Assembly: GCF_001866665.1 (NCBI RefSeq)
Contig: NZ_MLYO01000014.1
Location: 1-64,000, forward strand
DNA length: 64,000 nt
DNA from: Streptomyces monashensis
GTDB lineage: Bacteria; Actinomycetota; Actinomycetes; Streptomycetales; Streptomycetaceae
Direction of reading: 5' to 3'
The translations under genes and the position numbers were made by a program. Shown here piece after piece: positions 43,079 to 51,201 of the stretch (position 1 is the stretch's first letter; every line of letters starts with the position of its first letter). The notes under the pieces are model-generated. The model saw only the letters and a list, made by a program, of their open reading frames with translations, was not told where the DNA came from and searched no databases.

Positions 43079-44158
43079 TCAGTCGCGGCGCGCCACCAGG
43101 CGGTAGGCGTTCGCGACGCCCAGGCGGTGGGCGAGGGGGCGTACCGCGAAGCGGTCGAGGAGCGTGGCGGTGACGAGCGCGGGCACACCCGCGAGGAGAA
43201 GGGCGGTGCGTGCGGCGCGGCGCAGGCCGCCGGGCGGTTCGGGCAGCCAGGGCGCGTCCTCGCGGGGCGCCGCGTGGTCGAGGGCCAGCCAGACGGCGGC
43301 GAGCAGGTCGACCGGATCGTGCGGTTCGGCGTGCTGCTCCGCGACCACCGTGAAGCCCAGCCCGGTCAGCCGCCGCCGGAGGTTGGCGGCGGGCATGAAG
43401 TGCAGGTGCTGCGGCTGGAGCCAGGGCAGCCACCAGCGGCCGAGCAGCCGGGCGTAGCGGCTCTCGGGGTCCGGCACCTCGATGAGGAGGTGCCCGCCGG
43501 GGCGTACGGCCTCGTGGGCGGCGCGCAGTTCGCGGTCGGGGTCGGTGCTGTGCTCCAGGTAGTGGAACATGCTCACGACGTCGTAGCGTGCGGCGAGTTC
43601 GGGGGCGAGGGCGGGGAAGGCACCGCGGTAGCCGTGGTCCACGCGGCCCTCGCGGGCGGCGAGTTCGACGCCGTCGGTGAAGTCGAGTCCGTCGAAGGAG
43701 GTGCCGGGCAGGACGGTGCGGGCGGCGGCGCAGAAGTGTCCGTGGCCGGTGCCGACGTCCAGCCAGGTCTTCGGGGCCGGATCGTAGGGCAGCATGGCCT
43801 CGGCACGGCTGCGGTACATGGCGGTGCGGCCGCCGAAGGTGCCGCTCATGCGCTGCTCGCCGAGGCCGTCGTAGAAGTCCCGGTAGTAGAACTCCAGTCC
43901 CTCCTCGGTCAGTTGGGGGTTCTGGAAGACGTGGCCGCAGTCGGCGCAGCGGTCGAGGGTGAAACGGCCGGGCTTGTGCTGGAGCAGGTCGGTGGTGTGC
44001 AGGCGGGGGGCGAGCCGGACGGAGCCGCACCAGGGGCAGTCGGGGCGCGGGGTCGCGAAGAAGCGGTCCGGACCGGCGGTCAGGTCCCGCAGGTAGGCGG
44101 GGCGCAGGGCGGCGATGCGTGCCTTCCTGTCGCCCTTCTCGCTCGTGTCGTCGGTCAT
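43079..44158 (-). CDS. Class I SAM-dependent methyltransferase with zinc ribbon
   Basis: A 359-residue protein. The N-terminal part has a CPWC...CADC zinc ribbon (about residues 39-75), followed by FQNPQLTEEGLEFYYRDFY, then a Methyltransf_23 domain with SAM motif WLDVGTGHGHF and acidic motif GLDFTDGV. HYLEHSTDPDRELRAAHEAVRPGG in pieces is the post-motif region. This layout occurs in tailoring of sugars and lipids. Its ATG overlaps the glycosyltransferase stop (ATGA). It is the last gene of the secondary-lipid operon and probably methylates the sugar or the acyl chain (inference). Confidence 0.88.
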   Translation of the reverse strand: MTDDTSEKGDRKARIAALRPAYLRDLTAGPDRFFATPRPDCPWCGSVRLAPRLHTTDLLQHKPGRFTLDRCADCGHVFQNPQLTEEGLEFYYRDFYDGLGEQRMSGTFGGRTAMYRSRAEAMLPYDPAPKTWLDVGTGHGHFCAAARTVLPGTSFDGLDFTDGVELAAREGRVDHGYRGAFPALAPELAARYDVVSMFHYLEHSTDPDRELRAAHEAVRPGGHLLIEVPDPESRYARLLGRWWLPWLQPQHLHFMPAANLRRRLTGLGFTVVAEQHAEPHDPVDLLAAVWLALDHAAPREDAPWLPEPPGGLRRAARTALLLAGVPALVTATLLDRFAVRPLAHRLGVANAYRLVARRD

Positions 44159-45345
44159 CGGCTCTCCGCTTCGAAGTCTGCGAGGTGTTCGAGGTGGGCG
44201 GCGGCGGTCCGGGCGCCGCCCGCCGCGCGGAACGCGGTGCGGATCCGGGCGGCGGCGGCTCGGTGGGCCGGGTCGGTGAGGACGGCGTCGAGGGCCGCGC
44301 CCAGCCGGTCCGCGCGGACCCGGCCGAAGCGGACCCGGACACCGGCCCCCGCGTCCACGACCTGCCCGGCGATCACGGGCTGGTCGTCGCGGATGGGGGC
44401 GACGACGAGCGGGACGCCGTGCCACAGCGCCTCGCACACGGTGTTGTGTCCCGCGTGGCAGACGACCGCGTCCATCCGTTCCAGCAAGGGGAGTTGGGGC
44501 ACGGACGAGAGGGCCAGGACGTCCTTGTCGCCGGGCGGCACGGACAGGACACGGCCGGGGTCGGTGATCACCGCCTGCACCCGGTCGGCGCGCTCGCGCA
44601 GCGCGGTCAGACACTCGGTGAGGAACCGGTCGCCCGCGTCGGCGTTCGCCGTGCCGAGGGTCACCAGGACCTTCGACCGGCCCGGGTCGAGCCGCTGCCA
44701 GGGGAAGTCGGGACCGGCCGGGCGCCCGCCGACCGAGGGGCCGACGTAGTGGATGTGCCGGGCCAACGGCGCCTGGGGGCCGATGAGTTCGGGGGTGCTG
44801 AAGATCAACAGGAGGTGGGGCGAGAAGCGCGGGTCGGCGGTTGCGGACGGGTCGCCGATCCGGGTCCGCAGCTCGGCCAGACTCCGGTGCAGCCACTCGG
44901 CCACCTTGGGCAGGCCGTCGTACGCGCCGCTGAACTCGGCCGACGTGGTGGCGGAGGTGGCCCAGGGCAGCCCGCACCGCTCGGCGACCAGGGCGCCGGC
45001 GAAGGCCTGCTGGTCGGCCACGACGACATCGGGGCAGAACTCCCGGACCGCCGCCACGACACCCGGCGCCATGGCGTCGGCGAGCGGGAGCAGGTACCGC
45101 TCCCACAGGAACTTCAGCGCCTCCGCGCCCCGCAGGTCCGGCGGTCGTACGACTCCGTCGGCCCCTGGCACCGGACCCGCGCACCCGTGCACCTCTGCGT
45201 CCAGGCCCGCGAGCCGCCGCACCAGTGCCGGGTCGGCGCACGCCCAGGCGACCCGGTGCCCGCGCGCGGCCAGTCGGGCGGCGACGCCGACGGCCGGGTT
45301 GATGTGGCCGGTCAGCGGCGGTACGACGAAGAGGAAGGCGCTCAC
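44155..45345 (-). CDS. GT1/MGT-type glycosyltransferase
   Basis: A 396-residue glycosyltransferase of the GT-B fold. The acceptor domain opens FLFVVPPLTGHINPAVGVA; the donor-binding signature is VCHAGHNTVCEALWHGVPLV followed by RDDQPVIAGQVV, as in UDP-sugar antibiotic and lipid glycosyltransferases. The GTG start overlaps the hydrolase stop (GTGA). It likely attaches a hexose to the polyketide lipid; the nearby galU could supply UDP-glucose (inference). Full length for the family. Confidence 0.92.
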   Translation of the reverse strand: MSAFLFVVPPLTGHINPAVGVAARLAARGHRVAWACADPALVRRLAGLDAEVHGCAGPVPGADGVVRPPDLRGAEALKFLWERYLLPLADAMAPGVVAAVREFCPDVVVADQQAFAGALVAERCGLPWATSATTSAEFSGAYDGLPKVAEWLHRSLAELRTRIGDPSATADPRFSPHLLLIFSTPELIGPQAPLARHIHYVGPSVGGRPAGPDFPWQRLDPGRSKVLVTLGTANADAGDRFLTECLTALRERADRVQAVITDPGRVLSVPPGDKDVLALSSVPQLPLLERMDAVVCHAGHNTVCEALWHGVPLVVAPIRDDQPVIAGQVVDAGAGVRVRFGRVRADRLGAALDAVLTDPAHRAAAARIRTAFRAAGGARTAAAHLEHLADFEAESR

Positions 45346-46142
45346 CGGACCCCCGCTCCCGCTTGGATCAGGTCCAGGATGTGCCCGCCGACCGCCGTCG
45401 GCGCCTCGACCAGCACCGAGTGCTCGTGTCCGGGCAGGACGACCGCGCGGAAGTCGGTGAGCAGCGCCCGCTTCAGCGGCACGAGGTCGACGAGGTCCGA
45501 CTCGCCGCCGTACAGCCCGAGGACCGGGCAGTGTACGGCCCTGATCTCGTCCTCCGTGAGCACCCGGCTGGCCGGGATGTCCCGGCCGAGGGTGGTCTCG
45601 CGGGCGAGCCGGGCCGCGCCCTTGGCCAGGCGGGCGGTGTTGTGGCCCCGGTTCGCGGTGATCCAGGCGATCGCGTCGGGCTCGTTGTGCGCGAGGTGGA
45701 TGACGACCCGGTCCAGGATGGCGCCGAGTTTGGTCGCCCAGGCGGAGGTCGCCGGCTCGGACTCGATCAGCGTCAGGCTGAGCACGCGATCGGGGTGGCG
45801 GGCCGCGTAGCCGAAGGCGATGGTGCCGCCGTAGGAGTTGCCGACGAGGTGGACGGGGCCGGTGACGGCCAGCCGGCCGAGCAGGGCTTCCAGGTCGTCG
45901 ATGTTGTGGTCGAGGGTGTAGCCCGCGGAGGGGCGCTCGCTGCGGCCGTGTCCGCGCAGGTCGTACATGACCACGTCGAGTCCGGCCGCCGCGAAGCCGG
46001 GGGCGACGGTGAAGTAGTAGCTGGCCAGGCTGTCGGTGAGCAGCCCGTGCACCAGGACGACCGTGGGACGCGGGGACCGGTCCTCCGCCGGCCCCATGCG
46101 CTGGACGTGCAGCCGGATCCCGCCGGCGTCGACCATCGCCAC
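45342..46142 (-). CDS. Alpha/beta hydrolase, thioesterase-like
   Basis: A 266-residue hydrolase. HGLLTDS forms the oxyanion region, the nucleophile is Ser103 in GNSYGG, the acid is in GGESDLVD and the base in PGHEHSVLVE. Its place directly after the free ACP in the operon suggests it releases or transfers the acyl chain, but an editing or tailoring esterase role is also possible. Start by GTG at 46142 or ATG at 46136, three bases after the ACP stop. Confidence 0.88.
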   Translation of the reverse strand: MAMVDAGGIRLHVQRMGPAEDRSPRPTVVLVHGLLTDSLASYYFTVAPGFAAAGLDVVMYDLRGHGRSERPSAGYTLDHNIDDLEALLGRLAVTGPVHLVGNSYGGTIAFGYAARHPDRVLSLTLIESEPATSAWATKLGAILDRVVIHLAHNEPDAIAWITANRGHNTARLAKGAARLARETTLGRDIPASRVLTEDEIRAVHCPVLGLYGGESDLVDLVPLKRALLTDFRAVVLPGHEHSVLVEAPTAVGGHILDLIQAGAGVR

Positions 46143-46145
46143 GGC

Positions 46146-46484
46146 TCAGCCCGCCTGCGTGGTCTTCAGGCTCCACACCACGTACTCCACCAGCCGGCCC
46201 ACGGTCAGCTCGATGATCTCGTCGAACTCCATGCCGGCCAGGAACTCCGCCAGGTTGACCCGCCGCCCGTACCACTCCTCCAACAGGCCGGCCAGGGTGA
46301 CCAGGTCGATGCTCTCCAGCTCCAGGTCGCGGTTGAAGGTGGTGGACATTCCGATCTCGGCGTCGTCGTCGCCGTACTCCGCGAGCACGGTGCGGAGCAT
46401 GCCGCAGACGTCGGCGAGGACGGCGTCGGTCGTGGGCGCGGTGTCGGTCGTGGGCTGCGCCGGGGCCGGCTGGGTGGGGTTCAT
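46146..46484 (-). CDS. Free-standing acyl carrier protein
   Basis: A 112-residue carrier. A Thr/Pro/Ala-rich N-terminal tail (about 20 residues) precedes a four-helix ACP with the phosphopantetheine serine at Ser58 in RDLELESIDLVTL. The motif has LES in place of the usual DS, as in some acyltransferring carriers. It begins six bases after the second synthase gene. It may carry the finished or starter chain between synthase and the hydrolase/glycosyltransferase. Confidence 0.88.
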   Translation of the reverse strand: MNPTQPAPAQPTTDTAPTTDAVLADVCGMLRTVLAEYGDDDAEIGMSTTFNRDLELESIDLVTLAGLLEEWYGRRVNLAEFLAGMEFDEIIELTVGRLVEYVVWSLKTTQAG

Positions 46485-46490
46485 CGGGGG

Positions 46491-49400
46491 TCACTCCTCG
46501 GCTGCGTCGTCATCGTCGGGTGGTGTGTCGTCGGTGCCGGGGCCGGCCGTCCAGGCCACCACGTAGGACCGGGCGGGCAGCGCCGGCGGATTGCCCACCA
46601 GTGCGCAGTGCACGGTGTAAGAGCGCTCCAGGCGGCCGGAGACGACCAGTCGGCCGCCGCCCGGGGCGGTCTCCAGCACCGCGAAGTCCCGTGGCCGGCC
46701 GCCGAATCCGACGCCCTCGGCCTTGGCGACGGCCTCCTTGGCGGCCCAGAAGCGGGTGAACCACAGGTCGCGGGGGTCGGGGCCGTCCGCCGACAGGCCC
46801 TCCAGGAGCCGCAGTTCGGCCGGGGTGAGCGCGGTGGCCAGGGTCGCGGGGTCGCGTGCGGTGACCTCCTCGATGTCGATGCCGGGTCCGGGCCCCGGCC
46901 CGTGCGGCCGTACGATCGCCACGCCCGCCTCGCTCCGGTGCGCCAGCGAGACGTCCAGCGGGGGCAGGGTGCGCCCGTGCACCCCGGTGACGTACGGCCG
47001 CCCCAACTCGTCGTTGTGGACACGGAGTTCGGCGGGGAAGACGGGGCCCTCACCGTGCCGCCAGAGCCACTGCCGCACCGCGTCCTTGGCCGCGATCCGG
47101 CCGAGCAGCCACTGACGGCGGCCGCGGGGCGGGCGGGCGGCGTACGCGGCGCGCTCGGCCGCGCCCAGCACATTGCGCATGATCAGCTCGCGGGAGGCGA
47201 GGTCGGGCCAGCGCTCGTGCACCAGCGCCCATCCGCCGGGGCGGGCCGTGGACAGGGTGTGGCGCTCAGGGAAGCGTTCGACGGGCCGGGTCGTGGGGTC
47301 GTTGTCGAAGCGGCGGTCCTGCCAGCCGGTGATCACTGCCCACACCCGGCCGTCGGCCGTCAGCTCGGCGTCCGCCTCCAGGAGGGTGTCCGTGAGGGTC
47401 GTGATCCGCACGCGGCAGCCGACCTCGGTGCCGGGGGCCGGGTGCGGACCGTGGAACCTCAACTCGCCGATTCCCACGGGGAATACGACGGTCCGTTCGG
47501 CGCGGGTGGCCATGATCCAGTAGCCGAGGAGCTGGCCCACGTTGTCCAGCAGGGCGCCGGGGGCGGCGGGCGCGGTGATCACTCCGCGGATGTGCCGTTC
47601 ACCGATCGCGGTGAGGTCGGTGAGGCCCTGGAAGCCGGGGCCGTGGAACATCCAGCGCTCCCGGTACACCTGGGCGGCGGTGTGCTCGGGGCGGCGCTCC
47701 GCGGCGTACGGGAGCGGGCCCGGCGGGGGCGGTGCGGGATGGTCCGGGGCGAGTTCGACGACAGCGCGGGCCGTGGGCCCGAAGGCGACGGTGACCCGGT
47801 CCGGGCGGTCGGCCGACGGGGTGACGGCGACCTGGACGTCGACCGGGGGTGTCGCCGTGAGCCAGCGGTCGAACCGGGCGCCGTGCACGGCGACCGCCCG
47901 CAGCCCGGGGGCGGCGGCCTCCGCCGCGTCCATCATGTGCCGCACGATCGTGGTGGCCGGCACCACCGGCCAACGGTCCTCCACGTCCGGCCAGTCGGGC
48001 CGCTGCGGGAAGAAGCAGTGGTCCAGGAGGTGGGGCATGGTCCGGGGTGAGACGTGGAGCGTGGTGGTCGTCGCGGCCGGCCTGGCGAGGGTGGGTACGG
48101 CGGCGGGCGGGGGACGGCGGCGGCCCGCGGCGATCAGCTCGGCCGCCGTGTCCGCGGTGTCCCGGAGCAGGGCGGTCAGCTCGGCGGCGGCCGGGGTGCG
48201 GGTGGCCAGGGCGTCCAGCGCGTCGAAGCCCGGGCGGGCGGAGCCCGGGTGGACGGGGCCCGGGTGGACGGGGCCCGGATGAGTGGGGCCCGAGTGGGCG
48301 GCGGGACGGAGTACGGCGCGCAGTGCGTCGAGTTCCGGTCCGTCCAGCGAGACGAGGGCGCCGGAGAGGTCCAGGCGGACGGGCGGAGGCCGGCGCGAGG
48401 TCACCGCTGCCGTGTCGCGGAGCGGCAGCGCGGGTGCCACGGACGCGCCGGCCGTCCACAACGCCGTTGCCACACGGTGGAGTTGGGCCATCCCGCTGTG
48501 CTGGGGCGCGTTGGCGGCGACGGCCAGGTGGTCGCGATCGCCGAGGGTGTCGTCGATGAGGGAGGTGAGCCGACCGGGTCCGGTCTGGACGAAGACGCGG
48601 TGCCCGGCGGCGTACAGGGCCTCGGTCAGCTCACGGAAGCGGACGGGTTCCAGCAGATGCCGGACGAACAACGCGCGCACCTCCGCCGCGTCCTGCGGGA
48701 AGGGTGCCGCGGTCGTGCCGGACCACACCGGCACGGTCGCCGGATGGAGCCGGAAGCGGTCGGCGGCCTCTTTGATGGGGGCGAGGTACGGCTCCAGCAT
48801 CGGGGTGTGGAAGCCGGAGCGGAACGGCAGCACCTGGCAGATCACGCCCTCGGCGCGCAGGGACCGCACGAACGCGTCGACGGCCGCGCCGGGTCCGCAG
48901 ACCATGGACTGGCGGGGCGCGTTGTCGTGGGAGAGCACGATCCCGGAGTCCGGCCAGTCGTCGGCGAGCGCGGTGCGTACGTGCCCGGCGGAGGTGCCGA
49001 GGGCGGCGAAGACGAGGCCGGGGACGGTGAGCGCGTCGGGGTCGAATCCGGCCATGAACGCGTCGACCTCTGTGGCCGAGTAGAGCCCGGCCGCCGCCAT
49101 GGCCGTCCACTCGCCGACGCTGTGTCCGGCGACCGCGTCCGGTACGACGCCGATGCGGCGCAGCGCCCGGTCCAGCAGGCGGCCCACACCGACGACACCG
49201 ACGCCGTGCCGTGCGACGTCGCCGACCTGCACGTCCGTGGCGGGCAGCGGGGGCAGGCCGAAGTGGGCCGCGACGTCGTCGGTGCGCGGCGTGAAGTCCC
49301 CTTCCAGGCCGGGGAAGACGAACGCGAGCCTGCCACCGCCCGCCCCGAGCAGCGGGCCCGGCCGGAACCACAGGTCCCCGCGCCCCTGCCAGGCACGCCC

Positions 49401-51200
49401 CTTGGCCACCGCCCGCCGGGCCAGGCCCAGTGCCTTGGCGTTCGGCCCCACGATCCCGAGCCGCACGGGCCCGGCCCCGGGGTGCGACCGCGCAGGGTCG
49501 AGCCCGGCGGCGAGCACGACGGAGTCCTCGGCGTCGAGAAGCGCCCCGAGCCCCGCCACACTGCCGGCGGCCAGGAGCAACACCGGTTCGGGTTCGACGA
49601 CGTGGGCTGCGGGCAGGGGCGGGGCGGTGGCGACGGGAACGGCGGAGTCGCCGGCCTGGGCGCCGGCTTCAGCTCGGGCAAGTACGGGAATCTGCAAGGC
49701 AATTGGCGCCGGGGCTGGGTCGGTGGCCCGGGGGGTGTCGGTGGTTCGGGTCGGGGCGGGGTGCGGGGCCGGGGCGGCGGAGGGCTCCTCCAGGACCACA
49801 TGGGCGTTGATGCCGCCGAATCCGAAGGCGTTGACGGCGGCCCGGCGCACCGGTCGGCGAGGATCGGTCTCCCAGGGCCGGGACCGCTCCAGGGTGCGGA
49901 AGCGGGTCGCGGCGAGGGCGGGATGCGGGTCCTCGCAGTGGAGGGTGGGCAGCAGGGTGCGGTGGTGCAGCGCGAGTGCCGCCTTGACCAGGCCCGCGAC
50001 TCCGGCGGCCGGCATGGTGTGGCCGATCATCGACTTCACCGAGCCGAGGACCGGGCGGAGGCCGTCGGGGCCGGGTACGGGTGCCCCGAACACCTCGGCC
50101 AGGGTGGTGAGTTCGGCCGCGTCCCCGGCGGGGGTGGCGGTGCCGTGTGCCTCCAGCAGGCCGAGGGAGTCCGGTGCGGCGGGGTCGAGTCCGGCGGTCC
50201 GCCAGGCCTGCCGCACGGCGCGGGCCTGTCCGCCCGGGTCGGGGTTGACCAGGCCCGCCGTACGGCCGTCGCTGGCCACACCCGTGCCCCGGATCACCGC
50301 GTACACACGGTCACCGGCGCGCTCGGCGTCGGTGAGTCGTTTCAGTACGACGACGCCGGTGCCCTCCCCGATGAGGATGCCGTCCGCGTGGCGGTGGAAG
50401 GGGCGGATGCGCTCGGTCGGGGACAGGGCACGCAGCTGGGAGAAGACGCTCCAGAGGGTGATGTCGTGGCAGTGGTGCACTCCCCCGGCCAGCATCATGT
50501 CGCAGCGTCCGGTGGTGAGCTCGGTGACCGCCTGGTCCACGGCGACCAGCGACGAGGCGCAGGCGGCGTCCACGGTGTAGGCGGGGCCGCGCAGGTCGAG
50601 CCGGTTGGCGATGCGGGAGGCGGCGAGGTTGGGGACGAGGCCGATCGCCGACTCGGGGCTGTCGGGGCCGAGCCGCTCGGTGAACGCCGTGCGGATCCGG
50701 TCGAGTTGGGCGGAGTCGAGGTCGGGCAGCAACTCGCCCAGCGTGCGGACGAGTTGACCGGCCGTCCGGACCCGCTGGTCGAGCCGGACCAGGCCGGGCG
50801 TCAGGTAGCCGCCGCGGCCCAGGGCGACCCCGATCCGGTGCCGCTCGGGGAGCCGGTCCGTGCCGCCCGCGTCGGCGAGCGCGGCGGCGGCCACGTCGAG
50901 GGCGATCAGCTGGTCGGGCTCGGTGCCGGAGACCGAGGCGGGCATGATGCCGTAGCGCGTGACCTCGACCTCGGCGAGGCCGTCCACGAATCCGCCGCGC
51001 CGGCAGTACACCTGGTCGGCGACGGCGGGCCCGGCAGCCGTACCGGGCCGGTAGTAGTCGGCGTCCCAGCGCTCCGCCGGGACCTCGCTGATCGCGTCGA
51101 CGCCGTCGCGCAGATTGCGCCAGTAGGCGTCCAGGCCGGGGGCGCCGGGCAGCAGCACCGCCATCCCGACGATGGCGACCGGCGTATGACGTTCCGTCAT
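46491..51200 (-). CDS. Iterative secondary-lipid synthase subunit: KS-AT-DH-phosphopantetheinyl transferase
   Basis: A 1569-residue multidomain enzyme. A ketosynthase (about 7-430) has Cys214 in DAACASS and His motifs EAHGT and IGHT. An acyltransferase (about 620-950) has GHSVGE near residue 690 and the downstream GFHTP. A hot-dog dehydratase (about 1050-1310) keeps His1061 in LLDHCF and the DxxxQ element DNVGQ in the second hot-dog. The C-terminal 230 residues are a Sfp-type phosphopantetheinyl transferase with GIDIEEV and WAAKEAVAKAEG. There is no carrier or ketoreductase here; these lie in the partner. The start ATG lies one base after the partner's stop. The self-contained PPTase means the system can activate its own carriers. 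The pattern recalls PfaB/PfaC of PUFA synthases and, in the PPTase, enediyne synthases. Confidence 0.9.
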   Translation of the reverse strand: MTERHTPVAIVGMAVLLPGAPGLDAYWRNLRDGVDAISEVPAERWDADYYRPGTAAGPAVADQVYCRRGGFVDGLAEVEVTRYGIMPASVSGTEPDQLIALDVAAAALADAGGTDRLPERHRIGVALGRGGYLTPGLVRLDQRVRTAGQLVRTLGELLPDLDSAQLDRIRTAFTERLGPDSPESAIGLVPNLAASRIANRLDLRGPAYTVDAACASSLVAVDQAVTELTTGRCDMMLAGGVHHCHDITLWSVFSQLRALSPTERIRPFHRHADGILIGEGTGVVVLKRLTDAERAGDRVYAVIRGTGVASDGRTAGLVNPDPGGQARAVRQAWRTAGLDPAAPDSLGLLEAHGTATPAGDAAELTTLAEVFGAPVPGPDGLRPVLGSVKSMIGHTMPAAGVAGLVKAALALHHRTLLPTLHCEDPHPALAATRFRTLERSRPWETDPRRPVRRAAVNAFGFGGINAHVVLEEPSAAPAPHPAPTRTTDTPRATDPAPAPIALQIPVLARAEAGAQAGDSAVPVATAPPLPAAHVVEPEPVLLLAAGSVAGLGALLDAEDSVVLAAGLDPARSHPGAGPVRLGIVGPNAKALGLARRAVAKGRAWQGRGDLWFRPGPLLGAGGGRLAFVFPGLEGDFTPRTDDVAAHFGLPPLPATDVQVGDVARHGVGVVGVGRLLDRALRRIGVVPDAVAGHSVGEWTAMAAAGLYSATEVDAFMAGFDPDALTVPGLVFAALGTSAGHVRTALADDWPDSGIVLSHDNAPRQSMVCGPGAAVDAFVRSLRAEGVICQVLPFRSGFHTPMLEPYLAPIKEAADRFRLHPATVPVWSGTTAAPFPQDAAEVRALFVRHLLEPVRFRELTEALYAAGHRVFVQTGPGRLTSLIDDTLGDRDHLAVAANAPQHSGMAQLHRVATALWTAGASVAPALPLRDTAAVTSRRPPPVRLDLSGALVSLDGPELDALRAVLRPAAHSGPTHPGPVHPGPVHPGSARPGFDALDALATRTPAAAELTALLRDTADTAAELIAAGRRRPPPAAVPTLARPAATTTTLHVSPRTMPHLLDHCFFPQRPDWPDVEDRWPVVPATTIVRHMMDAAEAAAPGLRAVAVHGARFDRWLTATPPVDVQVAVTPSADRPDRVTVAFGPTARAVVELAPDHPAPPPPGPLPYAAERRPEHTAAQVYRERWMFHGPGFQGLTDLTAIGERHIRGVITAPAAPGALLDNVGQLLGYWIMATRAERTVVFPVGIGELRFHGPHPAPGTEVGCRVRITTLTDTLLEADAELTADGRVWAVITGWQDRRFDNDPTTRPVERFPERHTLSTARPGGWALVHERWPDLASRELIMRNVLGAAERAAYAARPPRGRRQWLLGRIAAKDAVRQWLWRHGEGPVFPAELRVHNDELGRPYVTGVHGRTLPPLDVSLAHRSEAGVAIVRPHGPGPGPGIDIEEVTARDPATLATALTPAELRLLEGLSADGPDPRDLWFTRFWAAKEAVAKAEGVGFGGRPRDFAVLETAPGGGRLVVSGRLERSYTVHCALVGNPPALPARSYVVAWTAGPGTDDTPPDDDDAAEE

Positions 51201-51201
51201 G

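Noticed and set aside
43079..46494. Very long minus-strand reading frames covering the methyltransferase, glycosyltransferase and hydrolase genes in extended form
   Set aside because: The extensions are Arg/Pro-rich shadows of neighbouring genes; 4-base overlaps (GTGA, ATGA) mark the real starts.
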